Below, in pieces: positions 8,871 through 17,327 of a DNA stretch of 64,000 nt (the stretch's first letter is position 1; each line of letters starts with the position of its first letter). The notes beneath the pieces are model-generated. The model saw only the letters and a program-made list of their open reading frames with translations, did not search any database and had not been told where the DNA came from. The stretch is from Natrinema zhouii (lineage in GTDB: Archaea > Halobacteriota > Halobacteria > Halobacteriales > Natrialbaceae). The translations under genes and the position numbers were made by a program. Where the stretch lies: the NCBI RefSeq assembly GCF_013456555.2, contig NZ_CP084884.1, forward strand, positions 248,001-312,000, read 5' to 3'.

Positions 8871-9953
8871 TTACTTGCTACTGGTTCGTTGTTCAACGTA
8901 TTCGCGCGTTTCTCCCTGCAACACATATTCTGCCTGTTGAAGGTCTTCGATCGAACTCGAACCAGTGACGAACATGGCTGTCTGCAGTTCGGCGATCAGA
9001 TCCTCAACGTGTTCGATAACAGCGTCTGGCCCATCTGTGGCCGGTTTCAGGAACGGTTTCGCCAACCCACCGGCGAGTGCACCTAACGCAATCGCTTTTG
9101 CCACGTCTAATCCCGTCCGTACACCGCCACTTGCAATCACGCAGTTGTGTTCGGCTACACACTCGATCGTGCTTGCAGCGGTTGGGATCCCCCACTCTCG
9201 GAACAGGGTGCCGATCCGTTGCTGCCGCGGTGCGTTCACGGCGGCTGCACGGTAGGCTTCGATCCCGGACCACGTCGTGCCGCCTTTTCCAGCGACATCG
9301 ACCGCGTCAACCCCTGCCGTGGCTAGCTTTCGGGCAGTCTCCCCGGAAATCCCGTTACCCGTTTCTTTGACAATGATCGGAACCGAGAGATCCGCAGCTA
9401 CTCGTTCGATCGCAGCCAAGCAGTTCCGACCATCAACATCGCCTTCTGGTTGAACGGCTTCTTGGAGGAAGTTCAAGTGGACTGCGAGCGCGTCTGCCTC
9501 GATCATCTCAACTGCGCGCTCGACCATTCCGATGTCGTACTCTCGAAGCTGTGCAGCGCCAAGGTTCCCGTAGATGAACGCATCGGGCGCGGCATCACGG
9601 ACGACGGTATACGATTTGAGGACGCTGTCATCGTCGAGTTCAAGGCCGGCCCGCTGACTTCCAAGTCCCATAGCGATACCTGTCTCGCTGGCAGCGTGGG
9701 CCAGTGCCCGATTAATTTCCGTCGTGTTGTGATGCCCTCCAGTCATGCTCTCGATGAAGATCGGGACGGATAACTCGTGTCCCAGAAATTCGATGGACGG
9801 ATCAATAGCGTCGTAATTGAGTTCTGGAAGTGCTTCGTGGACGAGTTGTACGTCTTCGAAGCCCGTTCCTGTGGTTTCAACGTCCCGCTCCTGAACGATC
9901 TGGATATGATCGTCTTTTCGGTCTGCAGTCTCCGACGAGTCCTGCTCCGTCAT
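8871..9953 (-). CDS. fni: Isopentenyl-diphosphate delta-isomerase, type 2
   Basis: A 360-residue FMN-dependent type 2 IPP isomerase, interconverting IPP and DMAPP for archaeal lipid and carotenoid synthesis. Diagnostic parts are the N-terminal RKDDHIQIV, IFIESMTGG, MGLGSQRAG, HLNFLQEAVQPEGD, PIIVKETGNGIS and the phosphate-binding VAGKGGTTWSGIE and IASGGVRTGLDVAKAIALGA. The start at MTEQDSSETADRKDDH avoids an uncharged leader sequence in the longer frame. It stands alone, apart from mevalonate or prenyltransferase genes, which suggests a second copy in the genome, though that cannot be checked here. Confidence 0.93.
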   Translation of the reverse strand: MTEQDSSETADRKDDHIQIVQERDVETTGTGFEDVQLVHEALPELNYDAIDPSIEFLGHELSVPIFIESMTGGHHNTTEINRALAHAASETGIAMGLGSQRAGLELDDDSVLKSYTVVRDAAPDAFIYGNLGAAQLREYDIGMVERAVEMIEADALAVHLNFLQEAVQPEGDVDGRNCLAAIERVAADLSVPIIVKETGNGISGETARKLATAGVDAVDVAGKGGTTWSGIEAYRAAAVNAPRQQRIGTLFREWGIPTAASTIECVAEHNCVIASGGVRTGLDVAKAIALGALAGGLAKPFLKPATDGPDAVIEHVEDLIAELQTAMFVTGSSSIEDLQQAEYVLQGETREYVEQRTSSK

Positions 9954-10153
9954 TAGTCGAACTTGCAAAAGGAGCGGCAAAAGGGTACTGTTATTTTGAT
10001 TCACCACTGTCTCAGGTAGCCCTATAATGAAGTTGTCTCCACTACCTGCCCTGTATGCAGCGCAACATTCGATATATCGCTATGACTCGATAGAAGGATT
10101 GGGGGTCAGTAAGCACACGTAGTTGCCGTTCAGTACAGGTGAAGTACAGTCAT

Positions 10154-11173
10154 TCAGTCATATGTGTGGAAGTCGACTTCTTGCTCGAGAAGTTCGTCGG
10201 GAATCCCGGGAACTTCATCAGAACGGACTGGACCCTGTTCCTCGATGACGTCGAGATCGCGGGGAAATTCACGTAACGCGAAATGCAACGAAATACCAGC
10301 CTTCGCTCCTTCGCCCAATGCAATCGGGAGTTGATTGTGCCCAGGTGTCAGGTCTCCCACTGCATAGACGCGATCGACTGTTGTCTGCCCGTGATCATCG
10401 ACGACGACCGTCCCATCATCGTTGACATCACAGCCGAGATTGCGGGCCAGACCATTGTTGTACTCGGCACCGTACATGGTGAAGCCACCCTTGTACTCGC
10501 GAACCATGCCGTCTTCGAACTCGAGGGCTGCTAACCAGCCATCTTTGTCGTTTTGAACGCCAGTGATGTCCTCGTGAATGATATCGATCGGATGGTTCGA
10601 GAGCATCGTTGCCGTCTCGTCGCTCCATTCAGGGCTATCATCGCGGGTGAGTAGATCAACATCGTTGGTGAAGTTCAGCATGATCGCGGCTACGTGTGCA
10701 GCGCTCTCCCCGTACCCCATGACGTAGACGGGTTCGTCGACGAACATGTAGGCATCACAGTGCAAGCAGTAGTGGAGTCCACGACCGGTCCGCGGTAGTG
10801 GCGGTTCCGGGCGGACATCGTTGAATCCCGTCGCGAGAACAACGTACTTTGTGCGATAGTCAGCATTATTCCCGCAGAGACGGATCGAACCATCCTCATT
10901 ACTGTCGCAGGAAACGAGTAGATCATTGTGGATATCGCACCCGTACTCTCGAAGTTGGTCTCTACCGACCGAGAGAAATTCGTGTCCAGATGTCCCCTCC
11001 GTGACACCTAATAGATTGTGAACGTCTTGCATCATCGCTGCACGTCCACCGCCTCGGTCAACAACGGCAGTCCGATGGCCAAGTCGCGTCGTATACAGCG
11101 CCGCGGTCATTCCAGCCGGACCGCCTCCGACGACGAGAACTTCGTAATCGTGAACAGTCGAATCAGTAGCCAT
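10154..11173 (-). CDS. Thioredoxin reductase-like FAD oxidoreductase with CLHC site
   Basis: A 339-residue two-dinucleotide-domain flavoprotein. It has the FAD motif VVGGGPAGMTAALY, the TATGF-like LATGFND, a CxxC in HYCLHCDAY, a degenerate NAD(P) motif VMGYGESAAHVA, and the terminal FAD motif YAVGDLTPGHNQLPIALGEG. The layout matches thioredoxin-reductase-like proteins, but the GGGDSA nucleotide motif is altered to GYGESA, so NAD(P)H use is uncertain. The ATG at 11173 lies about 26 bases after TTTTAT; a GTG at 11197 overlaps that box and is less likely. The partner redoxin is unknown. Confidence 0.85.
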   Translation of the reverse strand: MATDSTVHDYEVLVVGGGPAGMTAALYTTRLGHRTAVVDRGGGRAAMMQDVHNLLGVTEGTSGHEFLSVGRDQLREYGCDIHNDLLVSCDSNEDGSIRLCGNNADYRTKYVVLATGFNDVRPEPPLPRTGRGLHYCLHCDAYMFVDEPVYVMGYGESAAHVAAIMLNFTNDVDLLTRDDSPEWSDETATMLSNHPIDIIHEDITGVQNDKDGWLAALEFEDGMVREYKGGFTMYGAEYNNGLARNLGCDVNDDGTVVVDDHGQTTVDRVYAVGDLTPGHNQLPIALGEGAKAGISLHFALREFPRDLDVIEEQGPVRSDEVPGIPDELLEQEVDFHTYD

Positions 11174-11334
11174 CGTCTCTTCGTTCGATATCGACACATA
11201 AAATGGTGGTTCGAAATCAGTGTGATATTGTGGATATAGTGACGAAGCCAGCGAGTGAGCTCTAGTTCTTGATTACTAGAGACTTACTGAGCAGCTGTTC
11301 CCAATCTCATCATTCATAGAATCCATACTTTCAG

Positions 11335-12378
11335 CTACAGAGGAATCTCAAGTGCGGTCTCTGCCGTCCGCTCGAGTGTCTCGAGGTACGCTTCGGCGTC
11401 AAGCGCTGCCATGCTGCCAGTACCAGCGGCGGTGACCGCCTGTTGATAGTGCGGATCGGCGACGTCGCCGGCGGCGAAGACGCCCTCGACCGCCGTCTCG
11501 GTCGTCGCGCGGCCGGCGTCGTCCGTACGGGTGCGGAGATAGCCGCTCTCGTCGCGGTCGACGGCGGTCCCCTCGAGGAGCTCGGTGTTCGGCGTGTGGC
11601 CGATGGCGTAGAACACGCCGCCGACGTCGACTGTCACCTGATCCACGTCGACGCCGGTCGCGGCCTTCTCGCTGGGGTAGCCGTCAGGATGGGAGACGAG
11701 CGTCGCGCCGGTGACGCCCTCCTCCTGCGAGCCGTGAAGCGCCTCGAGTTCCGTATTCCAGCGGAACTCGATGGTCTCGTTGTCGCGAGCGCGGTCGGCC
11801 ATGATCTCGGATGCGCGCAGTTCCTCGCGACGGTGAACGATCGTCACATTGTCGGCGAACTTCGCGAGGAAGAGCGCCTCTTCCATCGCCGAATCGCCGC
11901 CGCCGATCACGAGGACGTCGTCACCGCGGTGGAACGCGCCATCGCAGGTCGCACACGTGGAGAGCCCGTAGCCCATCAGTTCGTCTTCGTTCTTAGCGCC
12001 GACCCAGCGAGCGCTCGCGCCGCTCGCGACGATCAGCGCACGCGTTTGCAACGTGTCGCCGTTCGAGAGTTCGAGTTTGAACGGACGCTCCTCGAGCATC
12101 GCGTTTTCGACAGTGCCGTGAGTGAACTCAGCGCCGAAGCGCTCGGCCTGGTCCTTGCCGTTTTGGATCAGCTCCATCCCACCGACGCCCTCAGGGAAGC
12201 CGAGGTAGTTCTCGACGTCGGTCGTCAGCGTCAGTTGGCCGCCCGGTTCGGGTCCCTCGAGCACCAGCGGCTCGAGGTCGGCCCGCGCGGCGTAGACGGC
12301 CGCGGAGAGGCCGGCGACGCCGGAACCGACGATCACTACGTTGCGAACATCCACGGTCGTGTCTGTTTCCTTGTTCAT
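11335..12378 (-). CDS. trxB: Thioredoxin-disulfide reductase
   Basis: A 347-residue low-molecular-weight thioredoxin reductase that reduces thioredoxin with NAD(P)H. The FAD motif VGSGVAGLSAAVYAAR, redox pair Cys142-Ala-Thr-Cys145, NAD(P) motif VIGGGDSAMEEA, HRREELRAS and the terminal FAAGDVADPHYQQAVTAAG are all intact. Its ATG overlaps the stop of the upstream thioredoxin gene (ATGA), so the two are translated from one mRNA and are probably partners. The HRREELR segment is compatible with NADPH, but cofactor preference in haloarchaea varies. Confidence 0.95.
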   Translation of the reverse strand: MNKETDTTVDVRNVVIVGSGVAGLSAAVYAARADLEPLVLEGPEPGGQLTLTTDVENYLGFPEGVGGMELIQNGKDQAERFGAEFTHGTVENAMLEERPFKLELSNGDTLQTRALIVASGASARWVGAKNEDELMGYGLSTCATCDGAFHRGDDVLVIGGGDSAMEEALFLAKFADNVTIVHRREELRASEIMADRARDNETIEFRWNTELEALHGSQEEGVTGATLVSHPDGYPSEKAATGVDVDQVTVDVGGVFYAIGHTPNTELLEGTAVDRDESGYLRTRTDDAGRATTETAVEGVFAAGDVADPHYQQAVTAAGTGSMAALDAEAYLETLERTAETALEIPL

Positions 12379-12731
12379 TCGGTGTATCTCTCGATCAGGC
12401 TACGGAGTCGGTCTTCCGGCAGCGCGCCGGACTGCTGTTCGACCTGCTCGCCGTCAGCGAAGAGGGCTAGTGTTGGCACACCCCGAACGCCGAACGAGCC
12501 CGCGAGTTGCTGGTGTTCATCGACGTCGACCTTGGCGATCACGGCCTCGGTCGTGTCCGCGAGCTGCTCGAGGACGGGATTGAGCATCTGACAGGGGCCA
12601 CACCAGTCGGCGTAGAAGTCCACGAGGACGACATCGTGCGCCGTCGTGACGTCCTCGAGGTGGCTTCTCCCGTCGATGTGGATCGGTTCGTCGAGCGATT
12701 CTCCGAAGGCACCGCGTGCATCAGTTGCCAT
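12375..12731 (-). CDS. Thioredoxin, operon with trxB
   Basis: A 118-residue cytoplasmic thioredoxin with the classical active site WCGPC (Cys44, Cys47), VDFYADWCGPC, KVDVDEHQQLA and the cis-proline loop RGVPTLALF. It is the first gene of a two-gene operon with trxB, overlapping by 4 bases. The ATG at 12731 was preferred over upstream GTG codons because TTTAAA lies about 28 bases before it. A TTGTG-N7-CACAA element directly upstream of that TATA box is shared with other redox genes in the window, so expression is probably controlled by thiol or sulfur status. Confidence 0.95.
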   Translation of the reverse strand: MATDARGAFGESLDEPIHIDGRSHLEDVTTAHDVVLVDFYADWCGPCQMLNPVLEQLADTTEAVIAKVDVDEHQQLAGSFGVRGVPTLALFADGEQVEQQSGALPEDRLRSLIERYTE

Positions 12732-12754
12732 CACCACTACGTATGGACTGATAG

Positions 12755-12783
12755 CGTTTAAAGGTTTTGTGAGAATTGCACAA
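12755..12783 (-). promoter_or_regulatory. Redox/sulfur operator plus TATA box of trx-trxB
   Basis: On the minus strand TTGTGCAATTCTCACAA (12783-12767) is an inverted repeat with 5-bp arms, followed four bases later by TTTAAA. The same arrangement recurs at eight other promoters in the window. Confidence 0.65.
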
Positions 12784-12949
12784 TATAAGAGCTATAGTAG
12801 AGACCGTCTTCATTCTCCACACTACGACGAACGAACCGATCCGTGGACCGCGCTAAGTAGAGGTTCGGTGAGGATGATCGAAGAGACGTGACAACGCTTT
12901 CGTCGGTCGAACCGTCCCGATCGGTTTTGCACAGTAACCTAACAACCGC

Positions 12950-13612
12950 TCATTCGACAGAGTCGGCCGACCGATCTGAAATACCCGCGTCAAAGCGGGT
13001 GAAATACCCAACTCGCGTTCCGACGCGCGCGTCGAACGCCAGTCCCCGCCGTTCGACACGGCGTCGCAGCCCTTCGAATCCGACGAAGTGCGGGTCGGGG
13101 AGAGACTCGCCGATGACGAGTCGACCGTCGGGTTTCAAAACCCGCTCGAGTTCGTCGAGGGCTCGCTCCTGGTCAGGAATTTCCCCGAGGACTAAGACCA
13201 GATACGCGGCGTCGAACGTGTCGTCCGGATACGGAAGCGATCGTGCGTCGCCGCGGATCGGTTCGACGTTCGGGTTCCCTTCCTGTCGCATTCGCGTTCG
13301 GACGTGTTCGACCATCTCCGATTGGACATCCACGGCGTGCAGTCTCCCCGACGGTTCGATTGCCCGTGCGACCATCCCGGTATAGTAGCCGGTTCCCGGT
13401 CCGACCTCGAGAAGACGTTCACCGGGCTGGGGCTTGAGTACGTCGCGCAGCCGGGAGCGAGTAATGACCGGACGTGGGAAGTTGATCGCGTGGCGCTGGG
13501 CGTACGGGCACGGTGATGGGTTCGATCGCCACCGAAGGGCGTATCCGAGTCCGGCTAGCAGCGTGAGTCCGAGCAGGGCAGCGATCGCTCGTACGGTACG
13601 ACGAGAAACCAT
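12950..13612 (-). CDS. Membrane-anchored class I SAM methyltransferase
   Basis: A 220-residue SAM-dependent methyltransferase. An N-terminal hydrophobic segment after RRTVR (about residues 8-27) should anchor it in the membrane. The SAM-binding motif I is LLEVGPGTGYYTGMVAR, motif II is AVDVQ, and motif post-I/IV regions are RGDARSLPYPDDTFD and LDELERVLKPDGRLVIGE. The UbiE/COQ5-like core suggests a small hydrophobic substrate such as a quinone or lipid, but this is inference. Divergently oriented from the DUF302 gene downstream; a second, soluble methyltransferase also sits beside a DUF302 gene at 22926. Confidence 0.85.
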   Translation of the reverse strand: MVSRRTVRAIAALLGLTLLAGLGYALRWRSNPSPCPYAQRHAINFPRPVITRSRLRDVLKPQPGERLLEVGPGTGYYTGMVARAIEPSGRLHAVDVQSEMVEHVRTRMRQEGNPNVEPIRGDARSLPYPDDTFDAAYLVLVLGEIPDQERALDELERVLKPDGRLVIGESLPDPHFVGFEGLRRRVERRGLAFDARVGTRVGYFTRFDAGISDRSADSVE

Positions 13613-13722
13613 AGTAAGCCCTTCATCGTGGACGGACTACAGTCTTCCTCAAACTGACGCACGTGCTGCAGGCTTGCTGTTGCTACCCCAACTACGACCG
13701 CTCTCGAAATCAGTCGTACAGT

Positions 13723-14106
13723 ATGTCCTATACGCTTCGTACACAAGTCGACGGCGAGTTTGACGACATCGTCGAGAAAACGATCGACGCCCTTGAGGAC
13801 GAGGGGTTCGGCGTGCTCTGCGATATCGACGTCCGGGAAACGCTGAAAAAGAAACTCGACGAGGACTTTCGGCAGTATAGAATCCTGGGTGCGTGCAATC
13901 CACAGTTGGCCCACCAGGGACTCGAGAACGATCTCGAACTCGGGACGTTGCTCCCGTGCAACGTCGTCGTGTACGACGATGACGACGGCGTGGTCGTCAG
14001 CGCGGTCGATCCGCAGCGTCTGATCGCCGTCGCCGAGAACGACGACCTCGACCCGATCGGCGACGACGCGTACGAGCGCTTCGAACGCGTTCTCGAGTCG
14101 TTATAG
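13723..14106 (+). CDS. DUF302 domain protein
   Basis: A 127-residue single DUF302 domain: DDIVEKTIDALEDEGFGVL, IDVRETLKKKL, then YRILGACNPQLAHQ and LGTLLPCNVVVYDD. Two conserved cysteines occur in GACNP and LPCNV. DUF302 proteins are small alpha/beta proteins often found among sulfur and redox genes; no reaction is established. The ATG at 13723 was chosen since the upstream residues are Cys/Tyr-rich and unlike the family. It lies between a methyltransferase and a rhodanese-MBL gene; a paralogue is at 22483. Confidence 0.85.
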   Translation: MSYTLRTQVDGEFDDIVEKTIDALEDEGFGVLCDIDVRETLKKKLDEDFRQYRILGACNPQLAHQGLENDLELGTLLPCNVVVYDDDDGVVVSAVDPQRLIAVAENDDLDPIGDDAYERFERVLESL

Positions 14107-14272
14107 TTCGGGTCCAGTGCAGCCGTTCATGGTCGCTCCTGTCGTCCCAAGCGAAGGGCGAATTTCGCAAAGAGAACAAGGCAGGAGGTGACTGGAAGGA
14201 TTCTAATGTAGAAGACGTGCCACGGAACCGATGATCGACCGTACAGAACCGATTCGAGTCTGACTGCGCGAA

Positions 14273-15421
14273 CTAGGCCGCGCAGTTATTTGGCCCTAAC
14301 TCGAGTTCCGTCGCCTCGGACTCGTCCTCGGGTGGCTCCGAACCCGTGTTGATCTCAATCACGCGCTCGTAGTTCGGTGGCTTGTCGGGCGCATTGTCGA
14401 CCAATCGGTCCACGAACTCGTCCTCGTCCAGTCCCAGCAGGTCGAGGTTGTCGCGGAGGTCATCTAGTCGAGCGCCGATCAGTTCGCCAGGCGAGCCGAC
14501 CTCGTATCGGTTGTCCTCCGTGACCGAAACGTGGCCCGGAAGGATCCGCGTCTCATCCGGTAACTCGAGGATGGTGTCGTGAATCGATTCGTACAGCAGT
14601 TTGGCGCCGCGGGACGCGTCTTCGTCGCCGAATTGAAGCTCCGTCCGGCCGACGGACTCGACGAACAGCGTGTCGCCGGTCAGCAGCGCCTCGCCATTGA
14701 CGAGGTAGTTGACCATCTCGGTCGTGTGCCCCGGCGTGTGTAGCGTTTCGATCTCGATCTCGCCGAGTTCGATCGCCTCGCCGTCGGCAAGAGGTTCGTA
14801 GTCGTACTCGACGCCCCGCTCGCTCGCGTGTTCTCCGAGATGGTAGGGGACGTCCAGCTCCGCCGCCAGTTTCGATCCACCCGAGATGTGGTCGGCGTGG
14901 ACGTGGGTGTCGAGGACGCGTTCGATCGTCAGCCCGGCCTCCTCGGCGACGATTTTGAACTGGTCCGTCTGTCGCGTCGGATCGACGACGACGGCCGACT
15001 CGGCGTCTCTCGAGCCGACGACGTAGCCGAGACAGCCCTTCGCCCGTCGCTGCAGTTGCAGGACGACGAGGTCGTCGTTTTCGGTCTCGACGGGAACGAC
15101 CTCGTAGACTTTGCTCCAATCCTCCATACCGCCCTTCACGACGGACACATCGTCGTAGCCGTGTTGCTCGAGTTCGAAGCTGAACGGCGTCGATGTAAGC
15201 CCCTTTCCACAGATCGCGACTACTGTCTCTCCGTCTTTGGCCTCCTCAACGCGCTCGAGTTCTTCGTCCCCGATCTCGTTGTCTGGACCGAACGGGATGT
15301 TCTCGGCGCCGTGAATACGCCAGCCCTCGTAACTATCTTCAGGGCGCGTATCGACGAGCGTGAACGACTCGTTTGAGTCAACCATATCCGCGAGCCGTTC
15401 CGGGGAAATTTGGTTCACCAT
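14273..15421 (-). CDS. Rhodanese-MBL persulfide dioxygenase-like fusion
   Basis: A 382-residue fusion. Residues 1-110 are a rhodanese domain with catalytic Cys71 in AICGKGLTST, which carries sulfane sulfur as persulfide. Residues 120-340 are a metallo-beta-lactamase domain of the glyoxalase II/ETHE1 type with THVHADH (His173, His175, His178), LHTPGHTTE, TGDTLFVESVGR and LPGHVS. ETHE1 domains oxidise glutathione or CoA persulfide to sulfite. It ends in LELGPNNCAA, shared with two paralogues here. The domain order, rhodanese first, is the reverse of most bacterial ETHE1-rhodanese fusions. The thiol carrier in haloarchaea would be gamma-glutamylcysteine or CoA (inference). Confidence 0.88.
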   Translation of the reverse strand: MVNQISPERLADMVDSNESFTLVDTRPEDSYEGWRIHGAENIPFGPDNEIGDEELERVEEAKDGETVVAICGKGLTSTPFSFELEQHGYDDVSVVKGGMEDWSKVYEVVPVETENDDLVVLQLQRRAKGCLGYVVGSRDAESAVVVDPTRQTDQFKIVAEEAGLTIERVLDTHVHADHISGGSKLAAELDVPYHLGEHASERGVEYDYEPLADGEAIELGEIEIETLHTPGHTTEMVNYLVNGEALLTGDTLFVESVGRTELQFGDEDASRGAKLLYESIHDTILELPDETRILPGHVSVTEDNRYEVGSPGELIGARLDDLRDNLDLLGLDEDEFVDRLVDNAPDKPPNYERVIEINTGSEPPEDESEATELELGPNNCAA

Positions 15422-15491
15422 TGGAATCTCCTTACAATACTATCTGGTGCGAGGCCGCCGATAGTTCTCATCCCTGCATAGGCATCCTCGG

Positions 15492-17285
15492 CTACCGGTA
15501 CGGATTTCGCCCGCTCTCGGGGAAGCGGGTCCCGGTTGGGATTAACCGCGTCTCGCAGTACTCATCTCCGCCCGCGTAATCAACCCCCGGTTGGACGTAC
15601 GGGTACGGTCCGTCAGCGGGCGTATTCTGGACCCATCCGCCGTTGTCGGGCGTCTGGACGAGCGTCGTCTCCTCGTAATCGATCGGCGAGTAGTCCTCGA
15701 GGTAGTCGACGACGACGTCAACCGGAACGACGCCGTCTTCAATGTCGATGTCTTGGAACGGGAAGCCGCAGTTTCCGAGATCACGTTCGGGATCACCGGG
15801 ACGGGTAAACGTCGCGATCGAGTAGCGCGCTTCGGGATCGACCGGTTCCCCGTCGACGACGAGATCGACGAGTCTGCGTTCGCGTTTCGCGGTCGGATCG
15901 ATGATCACCTCCACGTTCGAAGAGTAGTTCCGGACACGACCGTCCTCTTGCTCGTAAACGTACGGTGTGAAGTTGTCAGTGAGGAACGCCTCCATGTGGT
16001 TCAGCAGCTGCTGACCGTACGCTTCGCCACGGGCCACCGGTGCGGTCATCGGAAACGCTTGATATAGGTGCTCGAGCGTTATCTCGCCGGCGGGAACTGC
16101 TGGACCGTAACGGAAGCCGTGGGTGACCGCTAATTCGGTGCCGAAGTACGTTCGTAGTGCGTCGGCGAACAGCGCGTTCCAGTCGCTCTCGAGGAACGAT
16201 TGTCGATCGAGCGACGCCTCCGTCCTCCCGACGACTGTGTCCAGTGGCTGCTCGAGGGTTCCGTCCCCTCGCTCGTAGGAAGTTTCGTCGTCGAAGAACG
16301 GCGATCGAATATCCGCAACCGTCCGTTCGGCCATCGGTGCCGGGTCGGATGTGTAGTCGTGGTCTTCGGCGAGACAATAGAGGATGTGGCGAAACGCGAC
16401 GCCGTCGTCATCGATGTGGAGGTCCACGCGTCCAAGTCCGTCGCCCGTTCCTGATTCGACGACGAGCGTCTCCGTCTTATCGATCAGGATCGGATCGTGA
16501 GTGTACTCGTGAGTATGCGCACTGAACAGAACATCGATACTCTCGATGTCCTTCGCCGCTTGGACGGCCCACGGCAACCCGATCTCGGTGACCGCGAGGA
16601 CGACATCGGCACCCTCGTTGCGCACGGAGTCTGCGGCTTCCTCGAGCAACGCTGGGTGCTTTCCGAACCGGTACTTTCCCTCGTGGAATGCCGGCGCCAT
16701 ACGGTCGACGTAGACGTTCGTCATCCCGACGATTCCGATGTCGACGCCGTTCACACGTTCAATCGTGTAGGGGTCGAACAGCAACCCGTCCGCATCTGGC
16801 CCGTAGAGGTTGTTCGCCAATACCTGCGCCTCGAGTTCGTCCATCAGGTCCCGCAGGTTCCCGTCCTCGGCGGCCTCGTTCCCGAAGTCCCAGTTCCCCG
16901 GAACGTACACGTCCGGATCGACGTGCTCGGCTATCGGCTCTAGCATCGCCCTGCCCTTCGTGTACGTCGTCACCGCGGTGCCGTGGAACGTGTCGCCGCT
17001 CATCAGCGTAAGCGTCTCATCGGTAGCCGAGCGGATCTCTTTGAGTTTGCCGGCCAACAGCGGGATCCCGCCGCCGCGCCGGAGGATTCGGTCGTCGCCA
17101 CCGAAGTCGAAATCGGGGTTCGATTCGGGATTATCGTAGTAGACGTGATATTCGGGAACGAGCTGGCCGTGCAGGTCGCTGACGTGGAGACAGACTACGT
17201 CCGGTACTTGCCCCTGATCGCGGTCAGCCGCGTCCGATCCGTCGAGCCGCTTCCACTCCTCCAGGTATTCCGTGTCGAGATCCAT
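15492..17285 (-). CDS. SoxB-like thiosulfohydrolase/5'-nucleotidase-family protein
   Basis: A 597-residue calcineurin-type metallohydrolase with a 5'-nucleotidase C-terminal domain. Metal motifs are SDLHGQLVP (Asp37, His39), GDTFHG (97-102), GNWDF (130-134) and SAHTHE (255-260). In nucleotidases the third motif is GNHEF; here Trp replaces His, as in SoxB (GHWEF). The SDLHGQLVPEYH start, the TYTKGRAMLEPI segment and DNFTPYVYEQEDGRVRNY also resemble SoxB. SoxB releases sulfate from a cysteine S-thiosulfonate on SoxYZ. No signal peptide and no SoxYZ, SoxA or SoxX are seen, so a cytoplasmic carrier would be needed. A nucleotidase role cannot be excluded. ATG at 17285 was preferred to a GTG at 17300. 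Confidence 0.75.
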   Translation of the reverse strand: MDLDTEYLEEWKRLDGSDAADRDQGQVPDVVCLHVSDLHGQLVPEYHVYYDNPESNPDFDFGGDDRILRRGGGIPLLAGKLKEIRSATDETLTLMSGDTFHGTAVTTYTKGRAMLEPIAEHVDPDVYVPGNWDFGNEAAEDGNLRDLMDELEAQVLANNLYGPDADGLLFDPYTIERVNGVDIGIVGMTNVYVDRMAPAFHEGKYRFGKHPALLEEAADSVRNEGADVVLAVTEIGLPWAVQAAKDIESIDVLFSAHTHEYTHDPILIDKTETLVVESGTGDGLGRVDLHIDDDGVAFRHILYCLAEDHDYTSDPAPMAERTVADIRSPFFDDETSYERGDGTLEQPLDTVVGRTEASLDRQSFLESDWNALFADALRTYFGTELAVTHGFRYGPAVPAGEITLEHLYQAFPMTAPVARGEAYGQQLLNHMEAFLTDNFTPYVYEQEDGRVRNYSSNVEVIIDPTAKRERRLVDLVVDGEPVDPEARYSIATFTRPGDPERDLGNCGFPFQDIDIEDGVVPVDVVVDYLEDYSPIDYEETTLVQTPDNGGWVQNTPADGPYPYVQPGVDYAGGDEYCETRLIPTGTRFPESGRNPYR

Positions 17286-17327
17286 GCGATGCTCTTTCAC
17301 GTCCTACGAGAGCATGTACTCAAGTCG

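Noticed and set aside
11443..12591. 382-codon plus-strand frame over trxB
   Set aside because: Composition shadow of the certain thioredoxin reductase on the minus strand; no family features.
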